A stretch of 64,000 nt of DNA, taken from positions 19,855,541 through 19,919,540 of the forward strand of contig CM034241.1 of NCBI GenBank assembly GCA_019916065.1, written 5' to 3'. Within the stretch, counting starts at the first letter, position 1; every line of letters begins with the position of its first letter. Below are positions 22,454-34,730 of this stretch, piece by piece. The notes beneath the pieces are model-generated. The model was given only the letters and a program-made list of their open reading frames with translations. It was not told the DNA's origin and did not search any database. The DNA comes from Vitellaria paradoxa. Taxonomy: Eukaryota > Streptophyta > Magnoliopsida > Ericales > Sapotaceae. The position numbers and the translations under genes are program-made.

Positions 22454-22782
22454 GTGGTATTTTTTAATATCAAAGCAAATTATTGCCTTTATTAATTTAG
22501 ATTGTATATTTTATTTTTTTTTTGGTACTTACATTCATTCTGCTAGGTTTTGTGTAGTTACTATTTTGTTTAGATTGATTCTGATACCTTGCTAAGCTTT
22601 TTGTTGCATGCTTGTCTGTTTTAATTTCATCTGCTTTATGTCTTTGCACGACTTTCACTTGTTTTTATATGCATATTAAGTGTTAGAAATAGTCATGCAG
22701 TTTTATTTTAATTCTCTGCAAATTTGCTTAAGGATAAACAATTCAAACCAGAATTAAATTTACATTTTCAGTGAGTTGTTTT

Positions 22783-22965
22783 TGTTAGTGTATGTAGTAT
22801 AATTAATGTAGTGTTAATGTAGATACATTAGGAAATGTATCTAGTCACTGGGTGATCCGAATGGACACCAAAGTAATGTGTACAATCACTCCTTTTGTGT
22901 ATATAAATTGACACACCAGAATTCAGTCTACATGTGCAATTCTTCCCATTTCATTAAGATTTACA
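22783..22965 (+). repeat. 5' LTR of nested short-LTR Copia
   Basis: Begins TGTTAGTGTATGTAG and ends GATTTACA. It contains a TATATAAATT box near 22900, which is a plausible core promoter. It matches 27615-27796 closely. Confidence 0.92.
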
Positions 22966-22977
22966 CGGTATCAGAGC
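22966..22977 (+). promoter_or_regulatory. Primer-binding site, initiator tRNA-Met
   Basis: CGGTATCAGAGC directly abuts the LTR. The canonical Copia site is TGGTATCAGAGC, so there is one change at the first base. Confidence 0.9.
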
Positions 22978-23581
22978 AGGTTAGAAAATTCATTACTTGC
23001 CTAAAATCCTAGTTCGTCCAAAGTCCCAGTTCTTCATTAAAATAGTGCAGGGCTTCAAGAATAGTCAGCTTTCTTCCTTGAAGCCTTGGTCGATCAACAA
23101 AACCCTACCCATCTTCGAATCACTCATTGTTTCAAACATTTAAAACTACCAAGAAGATCACTAGTCTCGGGTGATCATTATCGTCAGAGCCTCGTCGCTA
23201 GAACCATTGTCCACGTGCTTCCACACACGTCTTCTTATAGGTGCATGAAGCCCAGACACAGGAGTCTCACCAGCGTGTGTAGGCATGTGTAAGCTCATTG
23301 AACCTGTCGTCCCTTCGGTGATGTTGTCCTCCTCCGGTGAGTCTACCAGTGCTCCTCTCTCATCGCTAGAATAGCTCATGTCTCTCTTTCCATTTCTGCT
23401 CTGACCTTGGTGTTCCAATTCTACTCAAGGAGCCACTGTTGTTTTAGATCTACTGTTGGTGTTCTAGTTTTGCTCCAAAAGATTAATACTGTTTACTGTA
23501 GTCAGTTCCTAAATGGCATTTAGGATGTCTATTCAATAAGAACTTATTAATAGCTCAATTCTGATGCCTTAACAGTTAACC

Positions 23582-24515
23582 ATGAGGAAGTTGAATGGAA
23601 CGAATTACACTCAATGGTCTAAAACCATTAAAATTACATTAACGGTTACGGAAAGCAGAAGCATTTGACTGAATCTGGACCCCTGAAGCTGATCCTAAGT
23701 TCGATGATTGGGTCAAGAAGATGCTCATGTTGTTAGTTTATTATGGAATTCTATGGAGCCCAATATCATTAACATGTGTACCCATCTTGATAGATGTAAA
23801 GATATATGGGAGTATATACGTCTTCTTTTCTCCAGTGATCTCACTCGAATGTATGACCCATCACTGGAGTTCTTTCAGCTCCAACAATTTAGTAGACCAG
23901 TTACTAAATATTTTGCCTCTCTAAATCATGTCCATGAGGAATTGAACTCTTTGCAACCATTATCCATAGATATCAACATAATGCAAAAATAGAGAGAACA
24001 AATGGTGGTACTTCATTTTCTTACTAACTTAGATTTTGAGTTTGAGTCGGTAAAAGCCCAAATTCTCAATGGACCTACTTTCCCTCATTTGCAAAAACTT
24101 ATTCTAAGGTTATAAGGGCTACATCTAAGGATTCAACCACTTCTAGATTCTGCATGTTCTGCATGATCAGTTAGACTTCCATAGACAACTAAAGTCCTAT
24201 TTATAAGCCTCTATCTTAGTCTGGTGAACGTTACCGTAGAGGACGTGGTCGTGCTCATGGAGGTCATGGTACTAGACGTAAATGCTCTAATTGTGGACGT
24301 ATTAGACATGTTAAGGAGAATTACTGGGACCTTCATGGGAAGCCAGCACATATGGTTCATGCAACATCATCAGATGTCCCTACTTCTTCAAATAAACTTA
24401 GCACAAATGAATCATCAATGTGACTCTTTCAAGAGAAAAATATGCCAAATTTCTTCAGTATCAAATAGCTCAACAGGCATCTCTTCCAAAAGTTTTTTTA
24501 GCCCATTGAGGTAAT
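23582..24515 (+). pseudogene. Copia gag with nucleocapsid zinc knuckle
   Basis: The reading opens MRKLNGTNYTQWS, the usual start of the plant Copia gag (UBN2 type). It continues through WNSMEPNI and the ..DIWEYI..LFSSDL block, then KYFASLNHVHEEL. A basic RGRGRAHGG-like patch precedes a zinc knuckle at 24283-24324 with pattern C-x2-C-x4-H-x4-Y, so the last cysteine is replaced by tyrosine. The knuckle is followed by WDLHGKP, a common gag motif. Several stops and frame changes are present. Confidence 0.85.
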
Positions 24516-24539
24516 TTACTTCTTATGTGTCCACCTCTT

Positions 24540-25790
24540 TACATACATCTTGGGTTATTGATTCTGGTGCTTTAGACCATATATCTGGAATGCTTCATTG
24601 TTTTCTGATATTCAGTACTCTCCTATCCCCAATGTTGTTATAGCCAATGGTTCATCTAATCTAATAAAGGGTGTCAAAAAATTTGTCCATCTCCTAATTT
24701 GTTTTTATCTTCAGCTTTATATGTTTCATCCTTGTCTTTCAACTTTCTATCCGTAATTAAACTCACTAGACAATTGAATTGCTCAATGACATTATTTCCT
24801 GATTCTGTGATTATTTAGGATTAGAAGACAAGGAAGAAGATTAGAGAAAGGCATGAAGCTCAGGGAGTCTATTATCTGGCTAGTTTTTCACCTATCACTT
24901 GTTTTGCAGCGGCCTCATCTTTTGAAATTCATTATCGATTAGGTCATTTGTCTTCTGACAGGTTAAAATTTATGGTTCCAAATTTGAGTCAACTTAAGTC
25001 TTTAAATTGCGAGCCTTGTCACTTAGGAAAGCATACCATGCTTACTTTAGTCCTACAGTCAATAACAGGTCCTTAAGTCTTTTTCATTTAGTTCATTCAA
25101 ATGTATAGGGACCTAGTCGAGTTGTGTCAAAGTTGGGCTTCAAGTATTTTTTACATTTATTGATGATTTTCAAGGCTTACATGGGTTTATTTAATGAAAT
25201 CATTCTAAGTTATTCTGTCTTTCAATCCTTTTGTATTAAAATAAAAACTTAGTTTGATGTGTTTATTAAAATTCTTTGCAGTAACAATGCCAAAGAAAAC
25301 TTTTCTAATCCTTTTATAGATTTTATGAATCATCTATCATGCTTTATCAGTCATCTTGTCCTCGCACTCATAACAGAATGGAGTTGCTGAGAGAAAGAAT
25401 TTACATTTGGTTGAAAGAGCTCATTGTTTAATGTTTCATATGAAGTTCCAAAGATTTTTTGGGGAGTTGTTATTCTCACAGCATGTTAATTAACAGAATG
25501 CCATCTTCTATTTTAAAGGGATGTTCTCTTTACTCTTTATTATTTCCCTCTGTTTCCTTTTCCTCCACAAATCTTTAAGTGCGTTGCATTCGTTCATCAA
25601 CTTGATAGTGGGACTATTAAGCTTGATCCACGTACCCTTAAATGTGTATTTCTGGGATATTCTCGGGTACAGAAAGGATATCGATGTTATAGTCCTTCCC
25701 TTCATCGATATTTTACATGTGCCGATGTTTCATTCTTTCAAAGCGCTTCTTTCTTCTCTGATGATTCCTCTACCTCTGATGTAAATGAGA
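24540..25790 (+). pseudogene. Copia protease and integrase region
   Basis: The protease active site is seen as WVIDSGALDH (DSGA at 24560-24571). From 24850 the GAG-pre-integrase block appears (GVYYLASF, HYRLGHLSSDRL, CEPCHLGKH) with its H..C..C zinc ligands. The integrase core follows with LVHSNV.GPS (first acidic residue replaced by N) and the QNGVAERKN motif near 25376, carrying the catalytic glutamate region. The C-terminal part continues to about 25790. Frames are broken many times. Confidence 0.85.
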
Positions 25791-26199
25791 GTCTTTCTTT
25801 ACCTATGATTTCTCTATTTCGTCTTTCTTGTCCTGATCTGCAGGTTTATTCCAGACGGTAGGCAACTTTAGAGTCTTTCCCTGATGCTTCAAGCTCTTCA
25901 CCTTCTCCTATCCAGTCTTCAGATCCTACTCTTAAGCCAACACCTTGTGATCTTAATCTTTTGATTGCTCTTCGGTAAGGTATATGCACCTGTATTTCTC
26001 ATCCTATCTCTAACTTTATTTCCTATTCAGCTTTGTCTCCATCATATCGTGCTTTTGTCACCTCCTTGTCTATTATTTCTATTCCTAACTTTGTCTGAAG
26101 CACTGTCTCATTCTGCGTGGCGTAATTCTATAGAAGAAGAATTGTCAGCTCTTTGAGCCAATGATGCATGAGATTTTATCACTCTACCTCCTGATAAAT

Positions 26200-27560
26200 C
26201 AACAGTTGGTTGTCGATTGGTGTATAATGTTAAAGTTCATCTTGATGGTTTAGTTGCAGTTGAAAGCGAGGCTTGTTGTCAAAGGATACACTCAAGTCTG
26301 TGGCCCTAACTTTTTAGAGACTTTCTCTCCTGTGGCCAAGATCACATCAATACATCTTCTCATTTCTCTTGTAGTCATTTTTTACTGGCCTCTTCACCAA
26401 CTCGACGTTAAAAATGCCTTTCTACATGGTGATCTTACAAAAGAGGTGTATATGGAGTAACCTCCTCGCTTTGTTGCTCAAGAGGAGTCTAGACTAGTTT
26501 GTAAATTAAAAAAGTCACAGATGGCCTAAAGCAATCTCCTCACGCATGGTTTGGCAAGTTTAGTGATATGGAGATAGAATTTGGATTGATACGTTGTAGT
26601 GTTGATCATTCTGTTTTTTACTTTTATTCTTCTTAAGGAAAGATATGATTGTTAGTTTATGTGGATAATATTTGTAATCATAGGTAATGACATACAAGGA
26701 ATTCATGATATGATGATATTCCTTCAAACTAAGTTAAACACCAAGGATTTGGGTGCACTAAAATATATCTTGGGCATTGAAATTGCTAGATCACATGAGG
26801 TATTTCTCTTTCTCAAAGGAAATATGTTCTTGATTTACTATCTGAAACTGGTATGTTAGGAGCCAAACCAATTGATACTCCAATGGATCCTAATACAAAA
26901 TTTTTGGCAGATAAAGGAGAATTATTGGATGATCCTAGTTGATAGCGCGATTAGTTGGAAGCTTAACTACCTCATCGTTACACGACCAGATATCTCATTT
27001 GCTACGAGTATAGTGAGTTAGTTTCTTGAAGCCCCTTGTTCGAGTCATTGGGATGTAATTGTTCATATTCTGATATATCTAAAAAATGCACCAGGATGTG
27101 ATTTATTGTATTAAAATAATAGTCATACACTTGTTCAAGATTATACAGATACAAATTGGGCTAGTTCACCATCAAATAGACGATCAACTACTGGATACTG
27201 TATTTTTGTACGAGAAAACTTGGTATCATAGAAAATTAAAAAGCGGACAACAACGGCAAGTTCAAGTGCAAAATAAGAATATAGGGTTATGGCATGTATG
27301 TCCTATGAATTAGTCTAGATACGTTTATATTGATAGAATTAGGGTTCTTGCATCCTAGCCTGTGGACATATTTTGTGATAATCAAACTGCTGTTCACATT
27401 GCTTCTAACCCAGTGTTTCACAAGCGAACCAAACATATCGAAGTTGATTGTCACTTTGTTAGAGAAAATTTTATAGAATGCCATCAAAACCATTCATGTG
27501 AAGTCAGAAGATTAATTCACTAATTTGTTTACTAGGCCTTAGGAGGAGCTAGAGTGAGAT
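26200..27560 (+). pseudogene. Copia reverse transcriptase and RNase H
   Basis: RT begins around LKARLVVKGYTQ (26257) and shows SPVAK, QLDVKNAFLHGDL and VYM motifs. The catalytic YVDD box reads YVDN at 26658-26669, so it is inactive. The LGALKYILGIEIARS block follows, then RNase H signs (SPSNRRSTTGYC in a shifted frame) and [14 protein letters not shown] near 27433. A polypurine tract TTAAGGGAGAG (27605-27614) leads into the 3' LTR. Multiple stops occur. Confidence 0.88.
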
Positions 27561-27614
27561 ATATTTGTAACAAGTCTGGAACATATGATATATGTGCTCC
27601 AGCTTAAGGGAGAG

Positions 27615-27796
27615 TGTTAATGTATGTGGTATAATTAATGTAGTGTTATTGTAGACACACTAGGAAATGTATCTAGTCAATTGGCAATTCGAATGGACAC
27701 CAAGGTAATGTGTACAATCGCTTCTTTTTGTATATAAATTCACACACCAGAATTCAGTCTGCATGTGAAATTCTTCCCATTTCATTAAGATTTATA
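27615..27796 (+). repeat. 3' LTR of nested short-LTR Copia
   Basis: Begins TGTTAATGTATGTGG right after the polypurine tract and ends GATTTATA (CA changed to TA). It is followed by the duplication GTTTT. Confidence 0.92.
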
Positions 27797-27801
27797 GTTT
27801 T

Positions 27802-29430
27802 ATTCTAAGATATTTAATATTCTTTTGTCTTCTCTGTGAATTGCTTACTGCATGAAGTAGTAGTGCATGCTATGAACTCGTGAGCAAATTCAGTTATTTG
27901 ATCCGGAGATAAAGCGAACATTACAAGCAATAAGAATAGCACAGAAACTTGAGCAAGAAAAAGCAACCATGATAGAAAATCAAAATCGAAACTAAATGTT
28001 GCTACGAGACTATGCCATGCCGAGCATAAATGGCAGCCAAATTAGCATAGCTAGACTTGCAGTCAATGCAAACAACTTAGAGATCAAACTTGGTCTCATT
28101 CAAATGGTGTAGCAAGAGCAGTTTGGAGGAGAGACATATGAAGATCCCAATGCTCATCCAGCTAACTTCCTTGAGATATGTAACACGATCAAGCTGAATG
28201 GGGTTAGTGATGATGCGATCAGGTTACAACTTTTTCTTTTCTTTTGAAAGACAAGGCCAAGGGATGGTTGAATTCTAAGCCCCCCAACTCATTTACCACC
28301 TGGAATGCATTATCCCAAGCATTCCTCAGTATGTATTTCCCACCAAGTAAGACCGCCAAACTTAGAAATGATATAACTAGTTTTGTGTAACATGATGGTG
28401 AGTTTTTGTATAAGGCTTGGGAGAGATTTAAAGAGTTGCTAAGAAGGTGTCCACACCATGGTCTACCTGGCTAGCTCATTGTGCAAACCTTCTATAAACT
28501 TTTGACACACTCAATTAGAATCACCATAGATGCAGTTGTTGGAGCGGCTTTAATGAGTAAGTCAGCAGAAGGGGCTTATGAGTTGTTGAAGAGATGGCTT
28601 CCAATAACTATCAGTGGTCTGAAAGAGGTATGCCCAAGAAAGCATCAGGTATGCACAAAATTGATGGCATTAACATGTTAAAGGCTAAAGTTGATAACGT
28701 GGTAAAAATGTTTGGTAAGTTAGGTAATGTGAATTCTGTGGCTAACCTTAATCCTGTTTTGAGTTGTGAATGTTGTGGTGGAGCTCACATAAATTCTAAA
28801 TGTTTGCAGGTTAAGCAGGCACAGTTTGTGTTGAACATGAATAATAGGTAACAGCAACACCATCAGCAGTTGGACAACCTTACTCGCAAACATACAACCC
28901 TGGTTGGTGGAATCACCACAACTTTCCCTGGAAAGACCAAGGTAATAAGGGTAGCACTCAAGACCTATCAATCCTCCGGTTTCCAACCAAGACCCAAGGA
29001 ATGATGCAACATCCTGAGACGAAGCAATCATGGGAGTTGGTATTGAAAAATTAGCCAATGTGACTTCAGAAAGATTTGAAAGGGTGGAAGCCAACTTTAA
29101 CCAGCTTCCACTTCCAACCACAACATGGAACTTCAAATGGGCCAATTGGCTAATGCAATCAACCTAAGAGACCAAGGCAGTCTGCCTAGCAAGATAGAGA
29201 TCAATCCAGATGAGCAGTGTAAAGCAATTACCTTGAAAAGTGGTAAGCTACTTGGCCAGGTAAGTGAGAAGGTAGTAGTAGGTAATGGAGAATAAATGGT
29301 CCATAAAGAGGTGACCGAAAGGATGAAAAAGAAAAAGCTGAGCAAAATGAGACACCACACACACTTCCACCACCATTACTAGTCAAACCATATGTTCCCC
29401 CTCTTCTCTTTCCCCAAAGACTTAAGAAAA
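27802..29430 (+). pseudogene. Athila-type gag
   Basis: After the nested Copia, the host reading continues in several frames. Recognisable blocks are SINGSQI, FGGETYEDPNAHPANFLEIC, KLNGVSDDAIRLQLF, LKDKAKGWL, then SMYFPPSKTAKLRNDI, YKAWERFKELLRRCPHHGLP and GAYELL. These are the capsid blocks of Athila gag. A zinc knuckle C-x2-C-x3-H-x4-C lies at 28765-28803. The remainder to about 29430 is the Pro/Gln-rich linker toward protease. Stops and frameshifts prevent any product. Confidence 0.87.
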
Positions 29431-29559
29431 ATAAACTAAATAAGTAATTTGAGAAATTTTAGAAGTGTTTAGGCAATTGCACATTAACATTCCTTTTGCA
29501 GATGCCTTAGCACAAATTCCAAATTATACCAATTTTTTAAGGAGGTTATGTCAAAGAAA

Positions 29560-30110
29560 ATGAGATTGGAGGATTATGAGACCATAGCTTTAATGAAAAG
29601 TAAGTGCTATGATTCAAAATAAGCTTTCACCAAAAGCTTAGAGATCCAAGGAGTTTTTCCATCCCTTGCACTATTGGTGAGGTTGATTTTTCTAGAGCAT
29701 TATGTGACTTAGGTGCAACTATATCATCGATGCCATTTTCAGTGTGGGTAAGCTTGGACTGAAACAGTTGAACCTACTAATATTTCTTTTCAGCTAGCTG
29801 ATCGGTCTATTAAGTACCCTTTGGGCATTTTAGAAAATGTATTGGTTAAGGTTAAAAAGTTCATAATTCATGTTGACTTTATTGTTTTGGAAATAGAGGA
29901 AGACATGGACATCTCAATCATTTTTGGGAAGACCTTTCCTAGCCACAGTTGGAGCAGTCATAGATGTCAAAAATGGTACTTGAGTTTAATTTGTTTAAAG
30001 TAGCAAAATACACTTCTTTTATTGATTCTGTTTTTTATATAGATATTGTGAATGAGCTACCTTAAGAGGCTTTTAGAGTTGAAAATCCTAAGGAACCTCT
30101 TGAGAAATGT
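29560..30110 (+). pseudogene. Athila-type aspartic protease
   Basis: A retropepsin-like domain. The active site reads CDLGAT (DLGA at 29706-29717); Athila-type proteases commonly have L in this position. It is followed by IS.MPFSV, the LADRSIKYPLGILENVLVKV block, and the FIVLE.EEDMDISIIFGKTF block that contains the conserved flap/ILG-like motif. Positions 29821-30003 are one open stretch, and the rest needs frame changes. RT follows at about 30250. Confidence 0.85.
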
Positions 30111-30249
30111 TTAGTGTGTGTAGGATCAACAAAGGATGAAAACTTGGAGGCTAAAACTATGGCCTATGCATTGGAGGCAACATGTGTAAGGCTAAGGCAA
30201 AGTGATAACAACTTTGAAGAACTAGACAAAGGTAAGTCACTACCACCCC

Positions 30250-30525
30250 CTTCTAGTGTGCAAGCCCCTATAATGGAATTGAAACCGTTACCTCTACACC
30301 TTAAGTATGCCTTTTTGGGAGAGAATGAGATATTGCCTATTATTGTGAGTGCTTTTTTGTCTAATAATCAATTGGACAAATTGTTACGTGTGTTGAGATT
30401 AAAAAACGAGCCATAGGATGGACTATTTCAAACCTTAGAGGAATCAGCCTTTCATTATTTATGCATAGAATTCTAATGGAGGATAGCCATAAGCTTATTG
30501 TAGAACATTCAAGATGGTTAAATCC
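30250..30525 (+). pseudogene. Athila-type reverse transcriptase, N-terminal part
   Basis: The reading ELKPLPLHLKYAFLGENE, then LLRVLR, and further FHYLC and RWLNP is the classic entry into Gypsy RT. It is cut at 30525 by the gag-only Copia insertion and resumes at 35520 with NMKEGVR. Stops are present from about 30415. Confidence 0.9.
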
Positions 30526-31329
30526 TAAAAATTCGTAATTTGTGGTAAAGATCCCAATCAATCAACCACAATCATAGAATAACAGAAGGCGAGATAAACA
30601 AAATGAGGAAACCCACAAAGGGAAACCTCAAACAAAACTTTCACTAAAATCAAACGTTGGTTACAAACTCAAACCTTCGATAGATCGACTCCTCGACTCT
30701 ATACTCTATTGATGTTTGTTCGAATCCTCGATTCACCAACTCCTTTAGCGAAAGCATTTCGACTCCTCAAAGGCACGATACCGACTCCTCAGTAGCTTTG
30801 CTGAATCATCAGCATTCACAAACCTCAAACCTGAACTCCTTTGGATTGAACACGAAACATTTGGCCAAGTAATGGAGAGAATAATTGAACTTTTAGGCTT
30901 CCAATCTCATGTGTATTCTCTCTATCTCTCACCCTGAAGATGTCTAGAGGTATATATAGATAGACAAAACTGAGGCAGCTAGGGTTCGAAATAGGCTGAA
31001 AGTTATGCTTCACAGGAAGGGCGCACCCGCGGTCTTCTCCGGCCTTCCCGCAACTCAGAGCAGTCTTCCCACATGACTATTTCTTCATGTTATGCTCTCA
31101 GAATTTTCCCACGCCTAACTGTGGCCTTCCCGCGGGCTTCCTGCGTAAATCAACTCCAACACTTGTTTGGCTTCTTTAGGACTTCCAGCCATTAAGGAAA
31201 TAGTTTCTCTGAGGCCTTTTAGAATTCTATTCAACTTAAGATTCTAGTGCCTTAGCCTACACTAAGTCTAAAGTACAAACACTTCTCTTTGATCATGGAT
31301 TTGCCAATTTACAATATTTTGTCTTAACA
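30526..31329 (-). repeat. 3' LTR of gag-only Copia
   Basis: In element sense it begins TGTTAAGACAAAATATTG right after the purine tract AAATGGGGAGA (31330-31340) and ends CGAATTTTTA (CA changed to TA). It matches 34731-35514 along its length, with small indels. A tract of GTTCGGGATTTTCC-like GC-rich words with CCCGCGG occurs in both copies. Confidence 0.9.
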
Positions 31330-31340
31330 ATCTCCCCATT

Positions 31341-32719
31341 TGGCAATTCCATATCAAAATAAAAAAAAAATTGCAAATAAATTTATCCTAGATTAAGGCC
31401 ACAGTAAACTTGTTATCATGATCCAAAGCATGTTTCAAATTTCATCCATCAATATGTTCCAAGTGTATTCTATCATGTTCCAACCAATCTTTTTCCTATA
31501 TAGCTACACACTTAACAAACTAATTATGACATCATGTGGCAACAATTAAATAATTAAAAAATTTAAATAAAACATTAAAAAATTGAAACAAAATATTCTC
31601 CTCCTGAATAAACAAAAATCTTTTCAAGCATTCTCCCTTTTTCAAGCATTCTCCCCCTTAACTATATCTCCCCCTTAGTTAACTAACTTCAAAAATTCTC
31701 TTTTCAAAAAATCTTCCCTAAACTATTCTCCCTTTTTTGACATGAATTGACAAAAAAAAAATGTATAACGTGTATTCTTGATTGATTCATTCCAAGTTCT
31801 ATTTTCCCAAACACAAAATGAAACACAATTTCAAAATTTTGACCATACATAAATAGTAACAAATAAGAATTCCAAGAATCACCCTACTATTTATGTCATG
31901 AGTTGTTCACACATGTCATACCAATGGTCAAATGCCTATGAAGTTTAAGTACAACATGATTAATATTCTTCACATACTCGCATGAATTTTTAAAATTGCT
32001 CCTTTTGGACTTTGAATTGAATTAAGATATGCAATGTTAGCTCCTCAACTAGTTTCTCCTCAATTCATTGTTTTCAACTAAACGCCAAGATATGTATCTA
32101 TTGAATTGACATCCACCAATTTTTTTTTTTAATTTTTACTTGGCGGCTTTCACACACTTATGGGTAGGTAGCCTTCTTCCTGTATCGTTAAACCCAGAGG
32201 GTAGTTATTTTGATAACCCGCACATCAATAGGCTAGCTGCACTCTATCCCATTGGTAGCCCTTTCCAAGTGATATTAATTTTTTTTTCTTTATGTAAACT
32301 CAAGAGCAACCAATAGTCCAAAAAGGAGAATTTATTAAACCAATTCAGTAGTGGAAAAAATTTCTCATGATGTACTAAACTTCATGCAATTACAATTCGG
32401 CACACCACTACCATGACAAGGAACAACAAAACATAGGATTCAGGTTCATCAAGCAATTCAAATTTATGACCACTATGTAGATTAACAATTTTAATTCTAT
32501 GATTTTGAAGTGTGTATGAAGTAAAAGAACATGCAAGAATATCACAAAGAATAACATTGCACCAAAAAACATTTTAACTATCTAAAAAAAATGAAAAGTA
32601 TCTAATTTACAAGATTTTATAGAACTAGTAAGAATAGCAATGACGCATAGCCTAGTTCAAAAAAAATTTTCCTTTACATATCAAGGCTCACCCCTTCAAC
32701 ACTCTTAGGGGTGTGGGTG
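31341..32719. other. Non-coding 3' region of gag-only Copia
   Basis: No ORF of note. It is AT-rich, with C-rich words TTCTCCCCCTTAAC and ATCTCCCCCTTAG near 31640-31675. A GC-richer patch at 32140-32270 contains GGTAGCC twice and an imperfect hairpin around GGGTAGTTATTTTGATAACC. The pol genes that would normally lie here are missing. Confidence 0.6.
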
Positions 32720-33035
32720 ACATAGAGATCACTCTTCCTAACCCAAACAATTCTAATCTTTGAAAAAGCATTTTGAGTCTTGGGATTGTCGAGTTTTGAA
32801 CCAATGGGTTTTAAAAAATTTTTCTTTATGTTTTTTCACTGGCCAAGTCATGTAAGATCTAGGATCAAGATATGACTTTTGAAACCTTAATGAAGTAAAC
32901 CTATTTGACACTTGAAAATTAGATCTCAAAGAATTCCTCGTGTCAACATAGGATAGGGGAAGCCCATATAATTTGTGACAATGTGTCTTATGTGACCAGG
33001 TATACCACAATGAAAATATATAGACCAAACTTAGG
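32720..33035 (-). pseudogene. Second zinc-knuckle region of Copia gag
   Basis: The minus strand reads FHCGIPGHIRH (33025-32993), then in a shifted frame CHKLYGLPLSYVDTR. Together these form a C-x-x-C...H...C knuckle with its usual KLYG tail, as in the segment between gag and protease of some long-gag Copia elements. The first cysteine of the pair is not visible in frame. An open stretch continues to 32753 (RSYMTWPVKK). Nothing resembling a protease follows. Confidence 0.65.
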
Positions 33036-33080
33036 TTACAAGTTAGGGGTATCTCTAAATTTCTAAGAATTTTGTATAAG

Positions 33081-34675
33081 CTATTTACCTTTCAAGTGCT
33101 TGAATGGTTGAGCAGGTGATTTCCCATCCTTGAATGTAGCAGACTTTGGAGGCTGGATCTTGATCTTTTGACTGCCTGTAGATGCATCTTCTGTGGTCTT
33201 CTTCTCTCCAGTATATCCGAGTCCACTTTTATCATTTGGACTTCTTTGAATTGCCAATATGTCATCTAGTTTGAAGGAAGTTGAATTCATCTTGGATTGC
33301 ATGGATTGCATCTTACCATGTGTCTCTTTCACATCTTTTTCTCTTTGTTCCAACTTGGTCTTAAGTGCTGCTATCAACTCCTCTTGAGAGTTTTTACTTG
33401 CTTCAAGTGCTTCAAACTTAGTTTGTAATTCCTCCAGGGCAACCTTCAGACTGTCTCTTTCCCTCTTTAACATCTTGTTTTCACTATCAACTTTTCGTTT
33501 TGCTTGTGGAGCTTTCGATAGTCTTGGTATAGCTGTTCATATGCCTCTTTAACATCTACTTCCTCATCTAAATTTTCTTCAGCTTCACTTTCGAATGACT
33601 CTTCTTCCTTATGCATAGAGGAGGATGACTCTACTGAATTAAAGGGCACTTGCTTAACCATAAATACAGTATAATTTTCAGGAAAATCTTCTGAAGATGA
33701 AGAGGTACTCGACTGATCATTTGAATTATCAAGGGTTGCATTGAGAACCTTCTTCTTACTTTATTGGTTCCACAGTCTTGAGCTATGTGACCATAATTAG
33801 CACTCGTAGCACTTTACGCCCTTAGACTTGTTCTCCTCCTTCTTCTTCTCTGAAGATTTCTCTGCTTTGACTTTCTCATTCTTTTTCATCTTTCCTTCCT
33901 TGCTATTTTTCTTTTTGAAGAATTTCTTAATTTCCTTGGTATAGATTGCAATTTCTTCAGGAGAAGGGATTTGCTCACCATCACTTGAGGAGGACTCAAC
34001 TTCCTAACAGTTCTTAGGGCAACTCCTCTAGATTTTGGTTTAATCATGCTGGCTTCATACGTCTACAGTGAGCCAACCAAGTCTTCCACACTTATTGTAT
34101 CCAATCCCTGGCCTCCTCAATGGCTATAACTTTGGCTTGAAAGGATGTAGGTAGGGATCAGAATCTTACTTACAATCTTTCAATTGGGAATTGGTTCTCC
34201 AAGATTGAAACTGGTGTTGACGATGTCACTAAGCTTTGCGTAAAAACTATCAAAAAGTTCGTCTTCAGACATCGTCAAGTTCTCAAACTCGAAGGTTATT
34301 TTCTGAGCTTGGACTTCTTCACTGTGGAATTTCCTTCATAAGTCAATTCAAGAATTTTCTAAGCCTCCTTAGCAATCTCACAACTTGAAATACTTATAAA
34401 CTCATCGGCAGAGACTGCACAAAAAATAGAGCTCAGGGCTTTGTAGTTCCATTCTGCCTTTTCCTACTCTGCCTAGGTCCACATATCCATAGGTTTTTCT
34501 ACTTCTACGTTATCAATAGAATGAGTTGGTTTTACCCAACCTTTTTCTGTGGATAGCCAAACATTGACATTCAATGAGATTAAGTGCGCTCTCATGCGAA
34601 CCTTCCAATAAGCGTAGTTAGTGTGTCAAACCACAGAGGTTTAGAACTCAAACCGCCTTCTCTAGGAGGATCCAT
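33081..34675 (-). pseudogene. Gag of non-autonomous Copia (coiled-coil and zinc knuckle)
   Basis: The start at 34675 reads MDPPREGGLSSKPLWFD, just after the primer site. A WKVRMRAHL block is expected next and is partly readable with frame changes. Toward the middle are acidic and Lys-rich stretches (EIKKFFKKKNSKEGK), then a damaged zinc knuckle KCYEC..WSH near 33815-33770. The C-terminal part has two open stretches, 33467-33661 and 33081-33473, separated by a one-base frame change near 33487. The second is a heptad-like coiled coil (LKRERDSLKVALEEL...). It ends with SGLGYTGE, a motif common near the end of this gag type. Confidence 0.8.
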
Positions 34676-34713
34676 CAGCAAATAACAAGATCACGTTTTA
34701 TTCTCAAAAACAA

Positions 34714-34728
34714 CCCACTTTGATACCA
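34714..34728 (-). promoter_or_regulatory. Primer-binding site, initiator tRNA-Met
   Basis: On the minus strand TGGTATCAAAGTGGG lies two bases after the end of the 5' LTR. The canonical site is TGGTATCAGAGC.GG. Confidence 0.85.
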
Positions 34729-34730
34729 AT

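Larger units (their letters stand above)
22783..27796 (+). mobile_element. Short-LTR Ty1/Copia element nested in Athila leader
   Basis: A full-length 5,014-bp Copia element with 183- and 182-bp LTRs, an initiator tRNA-Met primer site and a polypurine tract. It is flanked by a perfect 5-bp duplication GTTTT (22778-22782 and 27797-27801). The order gag, protease, integrase, RT, RNase H is the Copia order. Every domain is recognisable but interrupted by stops and frameshifts. It lies in the same orientation as its host and interrupts the Athila leader or start of gag. Confidence 0.95.

Noticed and set aside
28720..29145. 141-codon minus-strand ORF
   Set aside because: It is antisense to the Athila-type gag and zinc-knuckle region, whose plus-strand reading is recognisable.
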